Origin: JANXUC01 sp043782485
GTDB taxonomy: Bacteria > Acidobacteriota > Terriglobia > Terriglobales > Acidobacteriaceae
Length of the DNA: 64,000 bases
NCBI GenBank assembly: GCA_043782485.1
Contig: JAYWAL010000007.1
Span: 1 to 64,000, forward strand
Reading direction: 5' to 3'
The notes beneath the pieces were generated by a model that had not been told where the DNA came from, made no database searches, and saw only the letters and a list, made by a program, of their open reading frames with translations. How positions within the stretch are numbered: the stretch's first letter is position 1; the number at the start of each line of letters is the position of its first letter. The position numbers and the translations under genes were made by a program. Shown piece by piece: positions 8,401 to 16,022 of the stretch.

Positions 8401-9203
8401 GAACTGACTTCCTTGAGTTGGGGGGATTTGAACCACGGCACAAAGGCGCTGGTGGATTGCTGGTAACTTCGGTAGGCATCGCCTTTGGAGCGGAGCGCCT
8501 GGGCTTCTGTGGCCGGAATGCCGGTGACTTTGAAGAGAAAATAGAGCATGAGCAGGGGGCAGGAAATGGCGAGCCAACCGTAGGGCGAGGCCAGAGCGAA
8601 TAGCGCCCAAGCCAGCCAGATGAGCCACTCGAAAAAGTAATTTGGATGCCGCGAGTAGTTCCACAAACCGAGCTGGCAAACTTGGCCGTGGGACGATGGG
8701 TCGCGCTTGAAGGCGGCTAGCTGGGCATCCGCGATGGCCTCTCCGGTGAGCGCGACCAACCATAGGGCTAGGCCTGCGTGCTCGAGGAGGGACAGTCGGG
8801 GCGCTGGGTTCAGAGCCGCCAGTAGAAATGGCAGCGAGAGAAAAATATCGAGTGCGGCCTGAAATTCGAAGAACAAGAGAAACTTGGCGGGGATGGAGGT
8901 CTTCCACCGCCCCCGTAATTCCTGGTAGCGGCCTTCTTCCGGCTGGCCGAGGATGCGGAGCAACAGGTGGAGGCCCAGGCGCACGCCCCACACCGCGGCC
9001 ATTCCCGCAAAGAGAAACTTGCGGATGGCGAAGCCGGGGCCGAGAAGGGCATAAGTGACGGCCGCCAGCGGCAGGCCGAAGGCCCAGCCGGGATCGACAA
9101 TGCTGGCGTTGTTGATCCGTAAATGGATCAGCCACAAGAGGAACATCATGGACATGACCAGCGCGGCGGCCGGCAGAACGAGATGGACTGCGGCGGTCAG
9201 CAT
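8397..9203 (-). CDS. DUF1295 membrane protein (steroid 5-alpha-reductase-like)
   Basis: 268 residues with six or more hydrophobic segments. The C-terminal half carries the DUF1295/ICMT-like signature: QLGLWNYSRHPNYFFEWLIWLAW, then FKVTGIPATEAQALRSKGDAYRSYQQSTSAFVPWF. Families with this fold include sterol and fatty-acyl reductases and lipid methyltransferases, acting in the inner membrane with NADPH or SAM. It overlaps DUF2062 by one base and the thioredoxin-fold gene by four. DUF1295 genes are common companions of CFA-synthase/DUF1365 clusters, supporting an acyl-chain modification role. The start at 9203 matches the first hydrophobic segment and removes a long non-homologous extension. Confidence 0.85.
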   Translation of the reverse strand: MLTAAVHLVLPAAALVMSMMFLLWLIHLRINNASIVDPGWAFGLPLAAVTYALLGPGFAIRKFLFAGMAAVWGVRLGLHLLLRILGQPEEGRYQELRGRWKTSIPAKFLLFFEFQAALDIFLSLPFLLAALNPAPRLSLLEHAGLALWLVALTGEAIADAQLAAFKRDPSSHGQVCQLGLWNYSRHPNYFFEWLIWLAWALFALASPYGWLAISCPLLMLYFLFKVTGIPATEAQALRSKGDAYRSYQQSTSAFVPWFKSPQLKEVSS

Positions 9204-9694
9204 CAGGCAACCCCTGCGTGGGGGTGGTGCAGTGCGTAGGACGCCGCGAACCGACGCAGTGCGCGAGCTAGCAAGACGTAAAAAAGAAAAATCAATGGCG
9301 GACCGATCAGAAACCAGGCGGACATCGCATGCACGCCCGCGAGCCACAGCACGGAAATTGCGTGCGGCAAATCGGCTCGAGCCATAGCGAGCATCTGCGC
9401 AAGCGTCATTTGTAGGGGCGCTGCTCGGTACAAGGCTTCCCCGATGCGAATGAGCGGGACTAGGAAAACAAATTGCAGAGGATAAACCAGGTAGTTCACT
9501 AACTGGATCGCGGGAAGGTTCAGCTTGAACACCACCGCCGCCAGTGCGCACAGCAAAGTGGTGGAACCGAGAATGGGAAACACGCCCAGCACCAGACCCA
9601 CGGCCAGACTGAGCGCAATTTTTTCCGGGGTGATCCCCTGCGTAAGCAGCGTGACGACAGGCGTCACCAATCGGCGATGGAGAAATTGGTTCAT
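9203..9694 (-). CDS. DUF2062 membrane protein
   Basis: 163 residues. The DUF2062 hallmark is clear: ITPEKIALSLAVGLVLGVFPILGSTTLLC, then NLPAIQLVNYLVYPLQFVFLVPLIRIGEALY. Three or four membrane segments follow, with a final hydrophobic pair near the C-terminus. The function of the family is unknown; members often sit in lipid or envelope gene clusters. The ATG at 9694 overlaps the upstream stop (ATGA), and the gene's own stop shares a base with the DUF1295 start. Confidence 0.85.
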   Translation of the reverse strand: MNQFLHRRLVTPVVTLLTQGITPEKIALSLAVGLVLGVFPILGSTTLLCALAAVVFKLNLPAIQLVNYLVYPLQFVFLVPLIRIGEALYRAAPLQMTLAQMLAMARADLPHAISVLWLAGVHAMSAWFLIGPPLIFLFYVLLARALRRFAASYALHHPHAGVA

Positions 9695-10032
9695 CGCGAG
9701 GGTTTGAGCACCAGATTCGCGAGAGGCTCTTCCGGCTTGAGCTTGAAGAGTTGCAACAGCACGTAGCCTGACATGGCGATGTTGCCTAAACTCATGATGA
9801 GCAGGAACCAAACACCCTTTGCAACCACGCTACGCTCTTTGAAGCATACCCACACAAAAAAGGTGATGAAGCCGAAGTATGCGTCAAAGAGCGTCGCCAC
9901 AGCCCAGGGGCTGCTGACCCAGCTGAACTCATTGCCCGCCAAGAGCAAAGACTTGTGCAGGCTGACATAGGTGGTCATACCCACCATCCAGAGGAAGATC
10001 GCGCTAAACAATAATTTGAGGAGAAGTCTCAT
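9691..10032 (-). CDS. DUF1475-like small membrane protein
   Basis: 113 residues, three to four membrane helices, with a DPWAVATL-like segment (SSPWAVATLFDAYFGFITFFVWVCFKE) typical of what I remember as DUF1475. The family is uncharacterised. The start at 10032 is chosen because the upstream extension reads as non-homologous sequence between the genes. It is the first of five overlapping genes (10032 down to 6746) and lies 53 bp downstream of the MerR regulator, so all six are probably one transcript. Confidence 0.7.
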   Translation of the reverse strand: MRLLLKLLFSAIFLWMVGMTTYVSLHKSLLLAGNEFSWVSSPWAVATLFDAYFGFITFFVWVCFKERSVVAKGVWFLLIMSLGNIAMSGYVLLQLFKLKPEEPLANLVLKPSR

Positions 10033-10085
10033 AAGGTCGCTATGTTTCCGCTTGTTATGCCGCCACAGTAAAGTACGGGCAGGTA

Positions 10086-11081
10086 TCAATGTTGGATGTG
10101 GGTTTGGGTTCGCCCGTTGTCGTTCCTGGGTCGGGAAGTTGGTTCCCGAGTCGATTTTCCTAAATCGTTCAAATGATGTTCCAGAGTGGAAAAATTTGTC
10201 ACGGGGAGCCAACGGCGCGCGACCAACTGCTCAGCATTCAACATGGTCGGCGCGCCGCCCAACCACAGAGCTTTGGGCTGGCGCAGTTTGCGGGCGATGA
10301 AATCCAGCTCTTCTAAGGTTTCGTCATCCGGCGTTGTGGACAGGCTGATCAGCACGACGTCAGCATCGCTCTTGCGCGCCGCCAAAACGATGTCCGCGGA
10401 AGGCAAGTCCGCGCCCAGATACACCACGCCGAGACCAGCCGCCGCTGTGAGCATGGCAGCAACCAGCGTGGGAAAGGCGTGCCGATTGCCGCGCAGAGTT
10501 GCCACGAGGATGCGGGCCGGGGGATGGCTGGGCGTGTAAGTCCGAACCAGGGAAGCGAGCACGGCGCTGAGCATATGGGTGAGCATGTGTTCCTGCGCGA
10601 TACTGGAACGGCCCTGGTGCCACAGATCGCCGACGGTGCGCATCAGCGGTAGCGCGGCGGAATACACGAACTCGCGGGGCGTGCCCAGCACCGCTAAGAT
10701 GCGGTTGATTTCCCGATCCGTAGCGGCGTAGTCGTAACGATGGAGCGCTTGCAGAACGGGAGCTAGCAGCTTTGCATCGAGATCGCCGCGTTTTGAGACC
10801 TCTCCGTAGGAGTTCGGCGTGGCCGCAGAGTCGGTCAGCGGGCGGCCGTCCACAAGCTTCCGTAGCTTCCGATCATCCAAGGATGCCACTTGCCCGATGG
10901 AGTGACCCTGCTCCACGGCTTGCCGCAACCAGATCAGCCGCTGGATCTGCTTCTCCGAGTAGAGCCGCCCACGTAGTCCGCGCGCCGGCGTAACCGCCTT
11001 ATAGCGGCGCTCCCAGGCCCGCAGGGTGTCCAGCGGGAGGCCGGTGCGTCTGGCGACGGCGCTAATGGGGAATGCAATCAT
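10086..11081 (-). CDS. MerR-family regulator with B12-binding domain (LitR/CarH-like)
   Basis: 331 residues. A MerR winged helix (residues 3-70: FPISAVARRTGLPLDTLRAWERRY) is followed by a helical cap and a Rossmann-like cobalamin-binding domain (about 188-310). The cap keeps the W-x9-EH motif of CarH-type photoreceptors (W154, E164, H165). The lower-ligand motif, normally E/D-x-H-x-x-G, reads N199-R-H201-A-F-P204: histidine kept, acidic residue and glycine lost. CarH/LitR proteins repress in the dark with adenosylcobalamin and release DNA in light. The ATG at 11081 fits the family start; only a few bases would separate it from the predicted transcription start. It sits between the two halves of the lipid locus and probably controls both. 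Confidence 0.85.
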   Translation of the reverse strand: MIAFPISAVARRTGLPLDTLRAWERRYKAVTPARGLRGRLYSEKQIQRLIWLRQAVEQGHSIGQVASLDDRKLRKLVDGRPLTDSAATPNSYGEVSKRGDLDAKLLAPVLQALHRYDYAATDREINRILAVLGTPREFVYSAALPLMRTVGDLWHQGRSSIAQEHMLTHMLSAVLASLVRTYTPSHPPARILVATLRGNRHAFPTLVAAMLTAAAGLGVVYLGADLPSADIVLAARKSDADVVLISLSTTPDDETLEELDFIARKLRQPKALWLGGAPTMLNAEQLVARRWLPVTNFSTLEHHLNDLGKSTREPTSRPRNDNGRTQTHIQH

Positions 11082-11090
11082 ACCCAAAGA

Positions 11091-11119
11091 ATGATAATTT
11101 CGGGACGGTCACATGTCAA
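11091..11119 (-). promoter_or_regulatory. promoter of the MerR operon, probably leaderless
   Basis: On the minus strand TTGACA (11119-11114) is followed after exactly 17 bases by TATCAT (11096-11091). A start point 6-8 bases further falls at about 11085-11083, two to four bases before the MerR ATG at 11081, so the transcript would have essentially no leader. The -35 hexamer is the outer end of the 33-bp dyad. Confidence 0.7.
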
Positions 11120-11146
11120 GCGTTTGTCCAAGACAAAGGCTTGACA
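11114..11146. promoter_or_regulatory. 33-bp dyad operator shared by divergent promoters
   Basis: The left arm TGTCAAGCGTTTGTC and right arm GACAAAGGCTTGACA are reverse complements at 14 of 15 positions around a CAA centre. Each outer end is a TTGACA -35 hexamer, one for the leftward MerR operon and one for the rightward FAD-DUF1365-CFA operon. It is the best candidate for the MerR regulator's own binding site, and occupancy would block both promoters. Confidence 0.75.
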
Positions 11147-11169
11147 ATATTAGGCGCTGGAGGTAGAAA
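11141..11169 (+). promoter_or_regulatory. promoter of the FAD oxidoreductase-DUF1365-CFA operon
   Basis: TTGACA at 11141-11146, a 17-base spacer, then TAGAAA at 11164-11169 (a weak match to TATAAT). The predicted start near 11176 leaves a leader of about 155 bases before the GTG at 11332. Confidence 0.5.
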
Positions 11170-11331
11170 GAGGAGGTGGCAATCCACTGCTACCGCCACT
11201 TCGTACTCCATTGTGAGCATGCCAAATCAGCGACGAAATGCGCGCGTCGAGAGCAACTATCCGCGGTTGAGGGTGCCGCGTCTTCGCGCCCCAGTCAGTC
11301 CTCGCCGAGGCATGGGAAAGGGAGCGGCGCT

Positions 11332-12606
11332 GTGAGCCGGATTGCCGTGATTGGTGCGGGAATTTCCGGTATGGCGGCGGCATATTTGCTCAGCCGGAAG
11401 CATGAAGTATCCATGTTTGAAAAAGAGAGCCGCTTGGGCGGTCATACTCATACGCATTCCATTCAAACGAGTGCGGGTGTGCTGCCGATTGATACTGGCT
11501 TCATTGTGCACAACGATCGCACGTATCCGAATTTTGTCCGCCTTTTGAGTAGCTTGGGCATTGGGCGGAAGGCCAGTGACATGTCGTTCGGCGTGTCCTG
11601 CCAGCAGACCGGTTTTGAATACAGCAGTCGGGGTTTGCGCGGGTTGTTCGCCGGAGAGCACAATTGGTATCGTCCGGCGCACTATCGATTTCTGGCGGAG
11701 ATTGTGCGCTTCAATCGCGAGTCGCGTCGGTTGCTGCAAAATCCGGCGAATGCCGACATCACCCTGCGGGAATATCTCCAGGCGAACCGATTCGAAGGTG
11801 ATTTTACGCGTTACTACCTGCATCCCATGGCCGCGTCGGTGTGGTCCACGTCCCTTGCGGAGATTGAGGAGTTCCCGGCTTTCACGCTGATTCGCTTCTT
11901 CGAGAATCACGGCTTTCTTGGGCTGACGACGCAAGCGCAGTGGTATGTGTTGCAGGGGGGAAGCAGTTCTTACATCGCCCCTTTGACTGAACCATATTCA
12001 GAACGGATCTACCTGGGCGCGAGGATTGCCGGGGTGACGCGCACCGATGCCGCCGCGCGTATCACGTTCGAGGACCGTGCGTCGCAGAGTTTTGATGAAG
12101 TCGTATTCGCTTGTCATGGTCCGAAGACGATGGAGTTGTTACAAGATGCATCGCCCCTGGAGCGGCAGGTGTTAAGCAGCTTCCGCACCAGTCGCAACCA
12201 GACTTTGCTGCACACGGATTCGCGTTTACTGCCGCGGCAGCCAGCGGCGCGAGCCTCTTGGAATTACCACCTCGGATCCGACCGGAGCGCGGCGACCGTG
12301 ACTTACCACATGAACCGCTTGCAGAGCCTGCCGACCCGCGAGGATTACTGCGTGACGCTGAACCACTCCGGCGCAGTGGACCCGAGCAAGATTCTGCGCG
12401 AAATGACGTATTCTCATCCGCTCTACACGCTGGACGCGGTGCGGGCGCAAAATCGGTGGGCGGAGATTAGCGGAAAAAATCGTACGCACTTTTGCGGGGC
12501 GTATTGGTTTTACGGGTTTCATGAAGACGGCTTGAATTCCGCCATCCGCGTGGCGGAGTCGCTGGGCGTGGCTTGGTCGCATGCGGCGGAAGCGGTGGCG
12601 GCATGA
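11332..12606 (+). CDS. FAD-dependent amine-oxidase-like oxidoreductase (COG2907)
   Basis: 424 residues starting with a GTG. A dinucleotide-binding fold opens the protein (RIAVIGAGISGMAAAYLLSR, then EKESRLGGHTHTH), followed by substrate-domain motifs FIVHNDRTYPNF, YLHPMAASVWST and a C-terminal FAD segment (CGAYWFYGFHEDGLNSAI). This is the flavoprotein that commonly precedes DUF1365 and CFA synthase, probably acting as a desaturase or saturase on acyl chains in the membrane. The GTG at 11332 puts the GxGxxG motif at the N-terminus as usual and has GGGAG upstream; an in-frame ATG near 11176 would add 52 non-homologous residues. The stop overlaps the next start (ATGA). Confidence 0.85.
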   Translation: MSRIAVIGAGISGMAAAYLLSRKHEVSMFEKESRLGGHTHTHSIQTSAGVLPIDTGFIVHNDRTYPNFVRLLSSLGIGRKASDMSFGVSCQQTGFEYSSRGLRGLFAGEHNWYRPAHYRFLAEIVRFNRESRRLLQNPANADITLREYLQANRFEGDFTRYYLHPMAASVWSTSLAEIEEFPAFTLIRFFENHGFLGLTTQAQWYVLQGGSSSYIAPLTEPYSERIYLGARIAGVTRTDAAARITFEDRASQSFDEVVFACHGPKTMELLQDASPLERQVLSSFRTSRNQTLLHTDSRLLPRQPAARASWNYHLGSDRSAATVTYHMNRLQSLPTREDYCVTLNHSGAVDPSKILREMTYSHPLYTLDAVRAQNRWAEISGKNRTHFCGAYWFYGFHEDGLNSAIRVAESLGVAWSHAAEAVAA

Positions 12607-13403
12607 TGGAATCGGCAATTTACACCGGTACGATTCGCCATCGTAGGTTCTTTCCGGCGTCGCATGAGTTCACATATCCACTGTTCATGGTATTTCTGGA
12701 TATTGACCGCCTGCCGGAGTTGATGAAGATTTCTCCGCTGGCTGGATATAACCGAAACAACTGGGTTTCGTATCAGGAACGCGATCACTTTGGGGATGCC
12801 GCGCAGGGGTTGCGGCAGCGAATTGACCTTGCGGCAGCGGCAAAGAACATCACGGTGCCGGATGGGCGGATTTTTCTGCTCACGCACCTGCGGTATTTAG
12901 GTTACAACTTCAATCCCGTGTCGTTTTTCTACTGCTACGACGCGGCCGAGCAACTGCGGATGGTGCTGGCCGAGGTGAAAAATACTTTTGGAGAAACGGA
13001 AAACTACTGGCTGACTCCAGAGGTGGAAGTTGCCGCTGGGGACAGCAAACGCTACCGTTTTGCCAAGACGTTCCATGTTTCTCCGTTCATGAAGCTGGGC
13101 CATGCCTACGACTGGACCTTCACGCCTCCGAGCGAGCGGCTGGTCACGCAGTGCGTGAGTTTTGAAGATGGCAAAGAGATTTTTGATTCTAGTCTGAAAA
13201 TGGAACGGCGGGAGTGGTCGCGCGCGGCGCTGCACAGCGCTATGCTGCGCTTTCCCTGGATGACCGCCAAGGTTATTGCGGCCATCCACTGGCAAGCGCT
13301 GCGGCTATTGATAAAGCGAGTTCCGGTGGTGCCGCATCCGGGCGCGAATCGTTTTGAAAAAGCAACAAAACAGGCTTTGGGGGCGTCATGGCGAGCAAGT
13401 TAG
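12603..13403 (+). CDS. DUF1365 family protein
   Basis: 266 residues with the full DUF1365 pattern: SAIYTGTIRHRRFFPASHEFTYPLFMVFLDIDRLPEL near the start, LTHLRYLGYNFNPVSFFYCYD, KTFHVSPFMKL, and a C-terminal helix ending with PVVPHP. The function is unproven; the gene is almost always adjacent to a CFA synthase and an FAD oxidoreductase, which is exactly the arrangement here. The start ATG overlaps the previous stop by four bases and the end overlaps the CFA gene by 16 bases, so the three proteins are translationally coupled. Confidence 0.9.
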   Translation: MMESAIYTGTIRHRRFFPASHEFTYPLFMVFLDIDRLPELMKISPLAGYNRNNWVSYQERDHFGDAAQGLRQRIDLAAAAKNITVPDGRIFLLTHLRYLGYNFNPVSFFYCYDAAEQLRMVLAEVKNTFGETENYWLTPEVEVAAGDSKRYRFAKTFHVSPFMKLGHAYDWTFTPPSERLVTQCVSFEDGKEIFDSSLKMERREWSRAALHSAMLRFPWMTAKVIAAIHWQALRLLIKRVPVVPHPGANRFEKATKQALGASWRAS

Positions 13404-14677
13404 TGGCAAGCGGGATCACAACCAGGTTGGCAAAAAAGCTGTTTTTGAAGACACTCGCGGGTTTGCGGGTGGGCGGGCTGGAACTGGTGTGCCCGGAGGG
13501 AACTTATCACTTTGGTAATGCGTTTGCCGACCAAGGGAAAGACCCTCTGCATGCCGTGGTGGCGGTGCACAACGATAGCTTTTTCCTTCATGCGCTCACG
13601 GCTGGCGATATTGGCATTGGCGAAGCGTACATGCTGGGCGAGTGGTCCACGCCCGATCTGGTGGCGGTGGTGCGGCTGGCCGTGCGGAATATGGAACACA
13701 TTGATGGCAGCAACCGCCTGTTCACGGCATTTCGTCGGATTGTGGATTGGTTCGCGCACGTCCGCAACGGCAATACGCAGTCGGGCAGCCGCAAGAACAT
13801 TGCCTACCACTACGATCTGGGAAATGATTTCTATCGCTTGTTTCTCGACCGTAATCTGGCCTACTCCAGCGCCTATTTTGAAAGCGCCGAGGATTCGCTG
13901 GAGGAGGCGCAGCTCCGCAAATTCGAGCGCATTTGCCGGAAGTTGAATCTGGGCCCGCAAGACCACGTGCTCGAGATCGGAACAGGCTGGGGCGGTTTTG
14001 CCGCTTACGCCGCCGAGACTTACGGATGCCGCGTCACCACGACCACCATCAGCCAGCAGCAACATGACTATGCATCCGAGTTGTTTTCCCGAAGCCGGGC
14101 GGCGGATCGTATTGGGTTGCTGTTTGAGGACTATCGCAACCTGCAAGGCCAGTTCGACAAAATCGTCAGTATTGAAATGTTTGAAGCCGTGGGCTTTGAC
14201 CACTACGACGACTTTTTTGGCGTCTGTGATCGCCTGCTCAAGCCGGACGGCAGCATGTTGCTCCAGACGATCACCATTCAGGAATCGAAGTTTCAGCAAT
14301 ATCGCAAGCAGAGTGACTGGATCAAGAAGCACATCTTTCCGGGTGCGGAGCTCGCGTCGGTCGTCGAAATCCAGCGTTCCCTGGCAAGAACGACGCGCAT
14401 GCAGCTATTCCACATGGAAGACATCGGCCTGCACTATGCGCTGACCTTGAAAGAGTGGCGCCGCCGTTTTCTTGACCAACTCGACGAGGTGCGGCAGCAA
14501 GGCTTTCACCAGCGTTTTGTGCGCATGTGGGACTACTATCTGGCTTACTGTGAAGGGGCATTCCGGGAGCGCTATATCAGCGATGCGCAGCTGGTTCTTG
14601 GCAAATTGGCCAGCCGAACGCAGTTGGTGACGGAGCCGGATATGGAACGGATGTTGCAAGAGGCGGCGCAGCGGTAG
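13388..14677 (+). CDS. cfa: cyclopropane-fatty-acyl-phospholipid synthase
   Basis: 429 residues with the classic order of CFA synthases: an N-terminal lipid-binding region (DIGIGEAYMLGEWSTPDL), NIAYHYDLGNDFYRLFLDRNLAYSSAYF, the SAM motif VLEIGTGWGGFAAYAAETYG, TTTISQQQHDYA, EMFEAVGFDHYDDFF, QTITIQESKF and IKKHIFPGAEL. The enzyme transfers a methylene or methyl group from SAM to a cis double bond in membrane phospholipids. The neighbours (FAD oxidoreductase, DUF1365, and across the promoter DUF1295 and a second CMAS-like enzyme) suggest the final product may be further modified, for example to methyl-branched or furan fatty acids; that is inference. Confidence 0.92.
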   Translation: MASKLVASGITTRLAKKLFLKTLAGLRVGGLELVCPEGTYHFGNAFADQGKDPLHAVVAVHNDSFFLHALTAGDIGIGEAYMLGEWSTPDLVAVVRLAVRNMEHIDGSNRLFTAFRRIVDWFAHVRNGNTQSGSRKNIAYHYDLGNDFYRLFLDRNLAYSSAYFESAEDSLEEAQLRKFERICRKLNLGPQDHVLEIGTGWGGFAAYAAETYGCRVTTTTISQQQHDYASELFSRSRAADRIGLLFEDYRNLQGQFDKIVSIEMFEAVGFDHYDDFFGVCDRLLKPDGSMLLQTITIQESKFQQYRKQSDWIKKHIFPGAELASVVEIQRSLARTTRMQLFHMEDIGLHYALTLKEWRRRFLDQLDEVRQQGFHQRFVRMWDYYLAYCEGAFRERYISDAQLVLGKLASRTQLVTEPDMERMLQEAAQR

Positions 14678-15034
14678 GAAAGGCCCTAGAGCGAGACTCT
14701 TAAATAGTTTTTGGTAGGTCACGGCTTTAGCCGTGACACCCAATAGCCATTTATGACTCGGGCTTTAAACCCCCGAGGTGCGGCTTTTCCAACTCGCGAA
14801 TCATTTACGAAACCAGCACGCCGGGTAACTCTGATTGAGTCTTCTTTCAGTCAAAAGTAAGTCCCGTTCGGCAGGCTCGGAGCAGGACCCTCCACTGCAC
14901 AGAATTGCCTGCAAAACCGGCGATTCTGCTCCGGTCGGGATGACAAATTAAATTTCTAAGACGATAAATTGGGCTCGATCAGAGCTTTCCAAGACTGCGC
15001 TGGCCAGCTCGAGAATTGTACAGGCTCTGCCGAA
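14678..15034. other. intergenic region with dispersed palindromic repeats
   Basis: No gene seen. The 20-mer GTCACGGCTTTAGCCGTGAC at 14718-14737 is a perfect hairpin; a second hairpin-like block (CGGGCTTTAAACCCCCG) follows at about 14759. The tail (about 14850-14950) resembles repeat sequence with 'GATTCTGCTCCGGTCGGG'. The first hairpin is close enough to the cfa stop to act as its terminator, though it lacks a T-run. Confidence 0.6.
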
Positions 15035-15253
15035 TCAGGCCGCCTTGTCGCGGGCCTGAGCTACGGCCGCGCGCCGACACACGGGTCCACAGTAAATCAC
15101 TTTTTCCCAGTCTCGATCCAGCCATCGATGCCAGATAATCTGCTGGCGGCAAACCAGACAGTTTTTTTCGGACTTTTTGTCGGACCTCGTTTCGGATCCC
15201 GTTTTGGATCGAGGCGACGCTTTGATATTCGTGGTCGGATTCGTTTTGTGCAT
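15035..15253 (-). CDS. DUF2256 small zinc-ribbon protein
   Basis: 72 residues: a Lys/Ser-rich N-terminus followed by the DUF2256 core CLVCRQQIIWHRWLDRDW, then YCGPVCRR, giving two cysteine pairs that would bind zinc. The function is unknown; DUF2256 genes frequently lie next to photolyase/cryptochrome genes, so a light or oxidative stress link is plausible. The ATG at 15253 is preceded by AGGAG; the longer frame has no such site. It ends a likely three-gene operon with two tiny membrane proteins (15684 down to 15321). Confidence 0.85.
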   Translation of the reverse strand: MHKTNPTTNIKASPRSKTGSETRSDKKSEKNCLVCRQQIIWHRWLDRDWEKVIYCGPVCRRAAVAQARDKAA

Positions 15254-15320
15254 GGACTGGCTCCTAACTTGGAAGTAAGACCCCACCGATGACGGCGGAG
15301 GTCTTCTGGGCGCTCAGCGC

Positions 15321-15500
15321 TCACGAAGCTTTTCTTTGTTTAGACTTTTGTTTAGACGAGGAAGAGAGCGTTGGGGTTGTCAAAAATTTGCTGGTGGCTT
15401 CGCTTCCCAGGCGGCGCACTTCCACCAACGTAAAGAAGATGCCTCCCGAAAACAGTAGGAAAGTCACCAGCCCAACTGAAAAAATCACCGTGTTAGACAT
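15321..15500 (-). CDS. 59-residue single-span membrane protein
   Basis: A short frame that starts MSNTVIFSVGLVTFLLFSGG, giving one membrane helix at about residues 5-26, followed by a charged, Lys/Ser-rich cytoplasmic tail ending KQKSKQRKAS. It overlaps the preceding 63-residue gene by eight bases, which argues that it is translated. I do not recognise the family. The gap to DUF2256 is 67 bp. Confidence 0.6.
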   Translation of the reverse strand: MSNTVIFSVGLVTFLLFSGGIFFTLVEVRRLGSEATSKFLTTPTLSSSSKQKSKQRKAS

Positions 15501-15684
15501 TGCGCTTGGTCCAGGCGATGTGGCGGACGTAATGGCCAGCGGCCAGAATCGAGGGCACCCAAAGTCCCACGAATACGCCAGCTTCTTTGCTGGCCGTCAT
15601 ACCAATCCCGAACCACAGGGAAATGGAAAAAAGAAACGAAAGAAATGCGGCGATGAAAATCATCCAATCTGCTTTGCTGAACAT
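15493..15684 (-). CDS. 63-residue membrane protein, unknown function
   Basis: 63 residues with two hydrophobic spans (about 8-27 and 37-52) and a basic end (HIAWTKRNV). A strong site, GGAGG, lies about ten bases before the ATG, which supports it as a real gene against the opposite-strand reading of the same bases. It heads the micro-operon with the 59-residue protein and DUF2256. Confidence 0.65.
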   Translation of the reverse strand: MFSKADWMIFIAAFLSFLFSISLWFGIGMTASKEAGVFVGLWVPSILAAGHYVRHIAWTKRNV

Positions 15685-16022
15685 GGTTCAAATCCTCCAG
15701 GGTAAGGTGCTTAGTTCTGAAATCGCCTTGCGGTGAAAGTTCTCCACAAGTAAAAGCATTTAACTAATACGATAGTTCGAAAGGTGACAGTACAAGGCCA
15801 AAACGGGACGAAAACGACGATTCATGTGCTCGCAGAGTCAAAGGCGCGGGAAAGTTTGATCTAGGAGAAAGCGCGGGCGGGTTAACGCATTTCGCGAGAG
15901 GCTTCGCTGTACTGGTGGCGCAAGCGCAAGCAATGCGGCCTTCAGGAGTGCATAATAGGGAGACTCAAACTGTCACGCAGTTCGATCAAGCTGGTTATTT
16001 TGCACGTGAAAGGGACTCGACC
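15685..16022. other. intergenic region between divergent genes
   Basis: Holds the leaders of the leftward micro-operon and the rightward peroxiredoxin. The part at 15750-15800 is comparatively A+T-rich and probably contains promoters, but I could not place convincing -35/-10 pairs. No hidden gene seen. Confidence 0.4.

Noticed and set aside
8424..8445. GGATTTGAACC, a reversed T-loop-like string
   Set aside because: It lies inside the C-terminal coding sequence of the DUF1295 gene (VPWFKSP) and no cloverleaf can be formed.
9211..9551. N-terminal extension of the DUF1295 frame to 9551
   Set aside because: The extra residues are non-homologous and would lie inside DUF2062; the ATG at 9203 fits the overlap pattern of the operon.
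15690..15712. GGTTCAAATCC, resembling a tRNA T-loop
   Set aside because: Flanking bases do not form a T-stem or an acceptor stem, and the sequence overlaps the ribosome-binding site and start of the 63-residue gene.
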